DNA of 64,000 nucleotides from positions 1-64,000 of the forward strand of contig NC_049993.1 of assembly GCF_000003815.2 (NCBI RefSeq), read 5' to 3'. Every line of letters begins with the position of its first letter. The first letter of the stretch is position 1. This stretch comes from Branchiostoma floridae (lineage: Eukaryota; Chordata; Leptocardii; Amphioxiformes; Branchiostomatidae). Shown piece after piece: positions 59,494 to 64,000 of the stretch. A model generated the notes under the pieces. That model was not told where the DNA came from. It did not search any database and saw nothing but the letters and a program-made list of their open reading frames with translations. Both the position numbers and the translations under genes were made by a program.

Positions 59494-59849
59494 TTGGCGG
59501 GCAAGCTTTCGAAGCATTGGGAAACAGTGGAGCAGAAAAGAACTGGCAGAGCGTACGTCCAGCAATGCTTAGACAAGCCCCAACGGAGCTCAGAGGCGCG
59601 AACCAGAGCATGTGGAGGGACCATCTACCAAGGCTACAACCTGACAGGGCTATGGAACGATGGGGTCCAGCACACGAATCCAGCGGATGGCGACGTGACC
59701 CTTTTCCCCTGTTCCAAACATACCGTGGCTACGACGATCTGTACATGGACTGGTTTCCGCCAAACCCGAATGAACTCCGGAACCGGTTCCAGCCTGAGCG
59801 CTCTCGTGACTATTCGTGGTACAGGGACTATGACTTTGCTGAATACTAA

Positions 59850-59996
59850 TTCAAGGTTTAGTATCTACTTATATAAGACATCGTATAGTACTTGTTAACA
59901 AGTTATAGTAGATTGCAAACGTATACGTAGTTGTTTATCAAGTAAGCTCTTCAGTGATGAAGTAAAAGTTTTAGTAAAGGTAGGGAATAAGTAATA
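59850..59996. other. Non-coding spacer after LINE-C ORF1
   Basis: AT-rich sequence with no frame, in the position of the ORF1-ORF2 spacer of LINE-C. Confidence 0.4.
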
Positions 59997-60158
59997 GTTA
60001 CCCCATGGGCGGGGCGAGTTTTCTGTGTATATCACCAGGCCCGCCAACCGAGGGGTTTCTAGTCTCCCCGAGGGCGAAGCCCGAGGGGAGACTAGAAATC
60101 CCCGAGGTGGCGGGCCTGGTGATATACACAGAAAACGAGACCAAGGCCATGGGGTAAC
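59997..60158. repeat. 162 bp near-perfect hairpin
   Basis: The arms pair from gttaccccatgg (59997) and ccatggggtaac (60158) inward through ttttctgtgtatatcaccag / ctggtgatatacacagaaaa, ggcccgcc / ggcgggcc and tctagtctcccc / ggggagactaga, to a gggcgaagccc loop. Differences are few. It has no coding capacity and is likely a small palindromic MITE inserted between LINE-C ORF1 and ORF2. Confidence 0.9.
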
Positions 60159-60160
60159 TA

Positions 60161-60660
60161 ACTTAGCCCATGGCATACTTCCCCGAAGCTTTTCTAGTTC
60201 ATCAGCTTTACAAAATGTTACTTTATTTTGTCCTAAAAGTCCACAATCTTTCTTGTTATTGCTTGAAAAGCTGTCACAGACAGTGTCAGGCTGTAACAAC
60301 ACAAGGTCATTAATCTTGTCAAGACCTTCCCGGGCAATGTGCCTGGAGACAGAAAGTCTGGTCATATTCCTCTGGGCAATTAGAAGTCAAGCATAGGATT
60401 GGTCAGTTATCACATGACACTATTCTGGTCCCAGAAGATGGTCTCAAAGGTAAGCGAGGATTGGTCAGAACGGGTCACATGCATATATCACTCCTAGCTT
60501 TCAGGCAGATATCATCCCTGTTTTCTTGATATCACCACAGTTTTTCCCTCATTTGCATGAAATAGCAGCACACTTTTTTTCATAGCACCATACTATGTGG
60601 ATATATCAACAGAAAATGGGGGCTTCTCATTGGCTGAGGGGAAGTAGCCATGGGCTAAGT
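60161..60660. mobile_element. 500 bp TIR element next to the hairpin
   Basis: The left end acttagcccatggcatactt then cccc (60161-60184) is matched in reverse complement by the right end ggggaagtagccatgggcta then agt (60637-60660), about 23 bp of inverted repeat. Inside there is no protein I recognise. A target duplication is not evident. The two elements share the ccatgg word at their ends and abut within 2 bp, so they might be one composite. Confidence 0.65.
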
Positions 60661-60698
60661 CAGCACTCTGATAGTTTTGTCGATACTCTTATTAAGCC

Positions 60699-61267
60699 AT
60701 GACAATGTCAAGGTTACAAATGTCTCCTCACTCTATATCCATAGGTTTTTGGAATGTTCATGGTTTAGGAAAAAAACTTGAAGACAACGATTTTAGAAAC
60801 AGTTGAGAAAAATTAGATTTCTTCTCCCTTCTTGAAACATGGAGTAATGATACGTCAGAAGTTGAACTACAACATTATCAGCACTTTTCATCTCTTAGGA
60901 ACAAACAAAGTAAAGCCAGACGGAACTCAGATGGAATTATCTTTTATTTTAAAAACAAACTAGCAAAATTTATAAGGCGAGAGAGCAGCACTTCAGAAAG
61001 CAAAGATATTCTCTGGATCCGTGTAGCCAAGGAATTGTTTGGCTTACCCAGAGACGTATTCATAGGTATTGTATTTATCAGTCCTGTAAACTCTTCGATC
61101 CACAAAAGGTCTGAAGAATCTATCTTTGATGTACTAGAACAGGACGTGGCACGTTTGACGTCCAGAGGTTTTGTGATTCTCGGAGGAGACTTTAATAGTC
61201 GATTAGGCTCCTTGAAAGACTTCGCGGACGAAACTCCAATAGATTCTGACGTTGAGCAAATCCAATT
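60699..61267 (+). pseudogene. LINE-C ORF2 N-terminus: APE-type endonuclease, one stop, cut by a gap
   Basis: From ATG at 60699 the frame reads SISIGFWNVHGLGKKL (N), then a TGA at 60804-60806, then FFSLLETWSND (E), SKARRNSDGIIFYF, DILWIRVAKELFG, and ILGGDFNSRLGSL (D and N) before the gap at 61268. Words such as RRNS.G, DILW and G.FNSR match LINE-A's endonuclease in order, so the two families are related. The S-D-H end motif and all RT parts are missing from the window. Confidence 0.82.
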
Positions 61268-61367
61268 NNNNNNNNNNNNNNNNNNNNNNNNNNNNNNNNN
61301 NNNNNNNNNNNNNNNNNNNNNNNNNNNNNNNNNNNNNNNNNNNNNNNNNNNNNNNNNNNNNNNNNNN
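61268..61367. other. Assembly gap (100 N)
   Basis: Exactly 100 N, probably a placeholder. The LINE-C endonuclease enters it, and the sequence after it does not continue the frame. Confidence 0.98.
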
Positions 61368-61473
61368 CAAAGTGCGCTTTAGATGGCGTCCGGTAGTTAG
61401 CTCGAATCGATACTGAAGTTTGTTGAGAGTCCCCACGAGACTCCAAAGGTCGGCGGCCGCTACAGTCGATTCG

Positions 61474-61643
61474 TAGTCTCCAAGCAGACCCTACGGTGCC
61501 TTAGAAATAGTATCAAAGCTGGCCAGGGACTTGGTATACCGGCCGTTTGACTCCCTTAGCCGGCTATCTCCCTTTGGCCGGCTATACTCCTTTGCCAGCT
61601 TTGATACTATTTCTAAGGCACCGTAGGGTCTGCTTGGAGACTA
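61474..61643. mobile_element. 170 bp MITE with 9 bp target duplication
   Basis: The ends tagtctccaagcagacccta and tagggtctgcttggagacta are exact reverse complements, and the pairing continues through cggtgccttagaaatagtat and caaagctgg for about 50 bp each side. The flanks gtcgattcg (61465-61473 and 61644-61652) are identical. If the terminal T/A belongs to the flank instead, the duplication would be 11 bp. A 9 bp duplication is usual for Mutator-like elements. The middle contains three ggccgg(c/t)ata words. Confidence 0.88.
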
Positions 61644-61652
61644 GTCGATTCG

Positions 61653-62067
61653 TAAATTTTCGGTCGGCTTTATACTTCCGGTAGGCTACCCGGAAGTAAG
61701 TGAATTTGGTCGCGGCTTACTTTGACGTTGTTAATTAGCACTAGAAATGTGATAAAATGACGCAGATAAGTTAGAAGTAAGTTGCAAACGTCAATCTGAA
61801 TGGAGATTTTCAAGTTCAGAACATTTGAAATTTTGGCGCCATATTTCTACATTATGTCCCTTAAGTTACTGTTTTCGGCCATTTTTCTACATTATGAGTT
61901 GAGTCTACCTTATTATACTGCACAGCAATATTTACAACGTATTGATACGACTTTGTTGTGAGGTGAGGATGTCTTGAAATATGCGCACTTCCCATCGCCG
62001 CTTGAGTTGTCAGCCATAGACCGTATCGCAGATAGAACGTGCGCAAAGGATGCCGGGACAGTTTGTG
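61653..62067. other. Non-coding stretch
   Basis: No gene is supported. It may be the outer part of the inverted-repeat element that begins to the right, but the pairing partner would be beyond the window. Confidence 0.4.
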
Positions 62068-64000
62068 GTCAATAGATGTTCTAGTATATAGAGCGCTGCC
62101 TTGCGCGGTCTTGTATCGCATATATGTGTTGGTGTAGCTTTATTAGGGCAAGAATGACGCATCACGCACACGTGCCACGACGCAAGTGAGAACACCTGGA
62201 AGGTGCGAACACCTGTTCTAAAGAACATTCTAGAAGGGTCAGTTAAGTTTACTTAACATTTGTAAAAACAGATGTCTTCCATTGTGTTTGAATAATCAAA
62301 ACAATCATAGCAATATAAAGAAATGGATTGTTGTACTGATTAAGCTTTGCTTCACGACTTATTTCATGTAGAACCAAGAGGCATAAAATACAATGTTGGG
62401 CCAAATTCCTGCTGTCCTTACATGCCATGACATAGACCTCTACTTGGTCATCACTGGGCAATTGGGCATTCATTAAGCTCTTTTGGAAGCGTTACTGGAT
62501 CGGGCATTGTTATTAAGATTTTAAACATCAACAAGTACAGTAATTCAAGATGAAAACTCCTTAGTTGAGCAATCAATCATAATTGGTTTCTAACATGTTA
62601 AGGTTCTGGTTCGGAATAAGACGCAAATCAGAGGTTGTCTCGGTAGTGTTGGCTGTCGATTTTCCGGCTATTGCTTTAGCAATGTATATTTATTAATCTT
62701 TTATACTTCTCCAAATCCTTGTTGTTCGTAGCGTTTTATGGTGTCGGAGATTTCATGGTGCATTCTATGTGCGTTTTGGGTGTTTTAGCGCCATCGGAGC
62801 TCGCGGAAAACGGATCGGAAACCTTTTCTTCCTTTTTACTTAGTATACAGAAGAAGTATTGACCTTTATTGCCATATTAGTCATTATCCAAGGAAAACTC
62901 ATTTTTACCGTGTAGGGGCCTGTAGAGAATGGCCCCAAATTAGCAATTTGTTGGTGAAAAGCTTATATTTTTGATGGTTTCTACCAAAAATAACATTTCT
63001 ACAGAAAATGACAAATGAGTCTGTCGGTCAGCGACAAGGCACCCTTTTCTATCGGAAATTTTGGGTAACATGCCACGCATATTANNNNNNNNNNNNNNNN
63101 NNNNNNNNNNNNNNNNNNNNNNNNNNNNNNNNNNNNNNNNNNNNNNNNNNNNNNNNNNNNNNNNNNNNNNNNNNNNNNNNNNNNNNNNNNNNNNNNNNNN
63201 NNNNNNNNNNNNNNNNNNNNNNNNNNNNNNNNNNNNNNNNNNNNNNNNNNNNNNNNNNNNNNTGTAGAAGTGACACTTGCGAGGTACCCAGGACTGTAGT
63301 TGTACAAATGGAACTCATTGGATAGCTGTAAAGGTGATAGGAATATGGAAGCTATGAATGTGGTTACCAAGCTTCGTTGGTGATACCAGTCTACCACACA
63401 AGTGTCACTTTTACCACACCAGTACCTGTCTTAAATACAGGAATGATTGCCTTGTTGTCTCTGATACCATGTTTTGTGCCTTCAATAATTTTTACAACAG
63501 TCATCACAAATTTATGGTGCCTATTCTTGAAAATGTAGCCATCTTGTTTTTTTCAGCATCTTGTTTTTTTTCGCCCTATCGCACTTTTTTGTTGCAGTCT
63601 GCATATATAATCGACATTTTGAAATCACATAACGTGCAAATTTCAAGCAAGTAAAGGTGTCAGTCCGACTCAGGCCGTTGCAGAATGAAGTTTGAAGAAT
63701 GGTGTCCATGTGTTTGAAGTATGGCGGATTATATTACGTAATTAGCATACCCTTCTTCCTTCCATCTGTGAGCTTAATCAAATCCATAATGCCACTGCGT
63801 CCAATATCAAATCTGTTTTATTGTTAACTGACCCTTCTAGAATGTTCTTTAGAACAGGTGTTCGCACCTGCCAGGTGTTCTCACTTGCGTCGCGGCACGC
63901 GTGCGTGATGCGTCATCCTTGCCCTAAAAAGTTACACCAACACACGCGCTACAAGACCGTCGCGCAATGCAGCGCTCTATATACTAGAACATCGATTGAC
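62068..64000. mobile_element. Element or region bounded by a long inverted repeat, running off the window
   Basis: The arm at 62068-62247 (gtcaatagatgttctagtat ... gaagggtcagttaa) is matched in reverse complement by 63823-64000 (gttaactgacccttctagaa ... gaacatcgattgac) over ~178 bp with few changes; shared words include agcgctctatatactagaac and acaggtgttcgcacct. The ~1.57 kb between them has only short frames, none recognised, and includes a gap. The arms still match at the last base of the window, so the inverted repeat is longer than seen here. It fits a DNA transposon with long TIRs, non-autonomous as far as visible. Confidence 0.72.
63085..63262. other. Assembly gap (178 N)
   Basis: Run of N between the arms of the long inverted repeat. 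Confidence 0.97.

Larger units (their letters stand above)
54150..59849 (+). pseudogene. LINE-C ORF1: SGNH hydrolase-type domain, interrupted by a 4.1 kb insertion
   Basis: The first 344 codons (to 55184) have a short predicted coiled coil (about residues 28-55, KRRINSLETENKK), then a well-kept SGNH domain: GDSNTRS (block I, 137-143), YHVGTNDV (block III, 183-190) and DDGYHLN (block V, D275 and H278). A frameshift just before 55184 moves the tail to another frame, with one stop (near 55269), which gives a P- and R-rich tail up to NREPW. The foldback insertion follows. Past the second target duplication the frame resumes at 59487 with PWIGGQAFEALG and ends RSRDYSWYRDYDFAEY at 59847-59849. The frames match once the insertion and one duplication copy are set aside (offset 4117). 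The catalytic residues are all present, unlike in LINE-A where the block I glycine is lost. Confidence 0.85.
54131..61267 (+). mobile_element. LINE-C: second SGNH-ORF1 retrotransposon, broken by insertions and truncated by a gap
   Basis: It starts right after the LINE-A tail. ORF1 begins at 54150, is split by a foldback element (55377-59485) and ends at 59849. A 162 bp hairpin (59997-60158) and a 500 bp TIR element (60161-60660) follow. The endonuclease N-terminus runs 60699-61267 and enters an assembly gap, after which no LINE coding is seen. The layout is the same as in LINE-A, but the protein words differ enough for a distinct family. Confidence 0.82.

Noticed and set aside
59895-60365. 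156-codon minus frame over the hairpin
   Set aside because: It runs through a palindrome and a TIR element; no motif.

Overview
The window reads as nuclear DNA of an invertebrate animal, most likely a lancelet (Branchiostoma). That assignment is inference from an RGLG-like copine gene with introns, SGNH-ORF1 non-LTR retrotransposons, and dense small inverted-repeat elements that look like amphioxus repeats. There are no bacterial genes or operons. Six runs of N (610-709, 3322-3447, 12036-12172, 61268-61367, 63085-63262; plus masked positions inside translated frames) mark assembly gaps, so true distances across them are unknown.

Region 1 (1-38217) is one uninterrupted tandem satellite with a ~200 bp monomer and a 210-212 bp variant. 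The variant arises by an 11 bp internal duplication. Part of the array (16407-24209 and 29424-37272) is organised as an 11-monomer higher-order repeat (HOR) of exactly 2232 bp. The rest is older, shuffled monomers with duplications on 2.9, 5.7 and 10.4 kb scales. All open frames in this region are by-products of the repeat.

Region 2 (38218-about 41600) holds the only host gene I can support. It is the 3' part of a copine/RGLG-type von Willebrand A domain protein on the minus strand, in three exons with clean splice sites. Its stop codon lies only ~800 bp from the satellite edge. Its introns carry small palindromic elements.

Region 3 (41.6-64 kb) is a transposon graveyard with nested insertions. 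A ~2.5 kb interspersed repeat (42323-44793) carries a second element with CGTTCCTTTT-rich terminal inverted repeats. LINE-A (45303-54130, plus) has an SGNH-type ORF1 and an endonuclease/reverse transcriptase ORF2. It is split by LINE-B (48182-51823, minus), which inserted in the RT reading frame with a 6 bp target duplication. LINE-C starts directly at the tail of LINE-A (54131-61267). Its ORF1 is split by a 4.1 kb foldback-like element (55377-59485) with an 8 bp target duplication and inverted subterminal minisatellites. Further hairpin elements, a 170 bp MITE with a 9 bp target duplication, and a long inverted repeat running off the right edge complete the window.

The most interesting content is the 11-mer HOR satellite (a candidate centromeric or heterochromatic array in a basal chordate) and the foldback element, whose minisatellites themselves show a trimeric higher-order pattern. 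The nesting gives a relative insertion order that can be read directly from target duplications and frame continuity.
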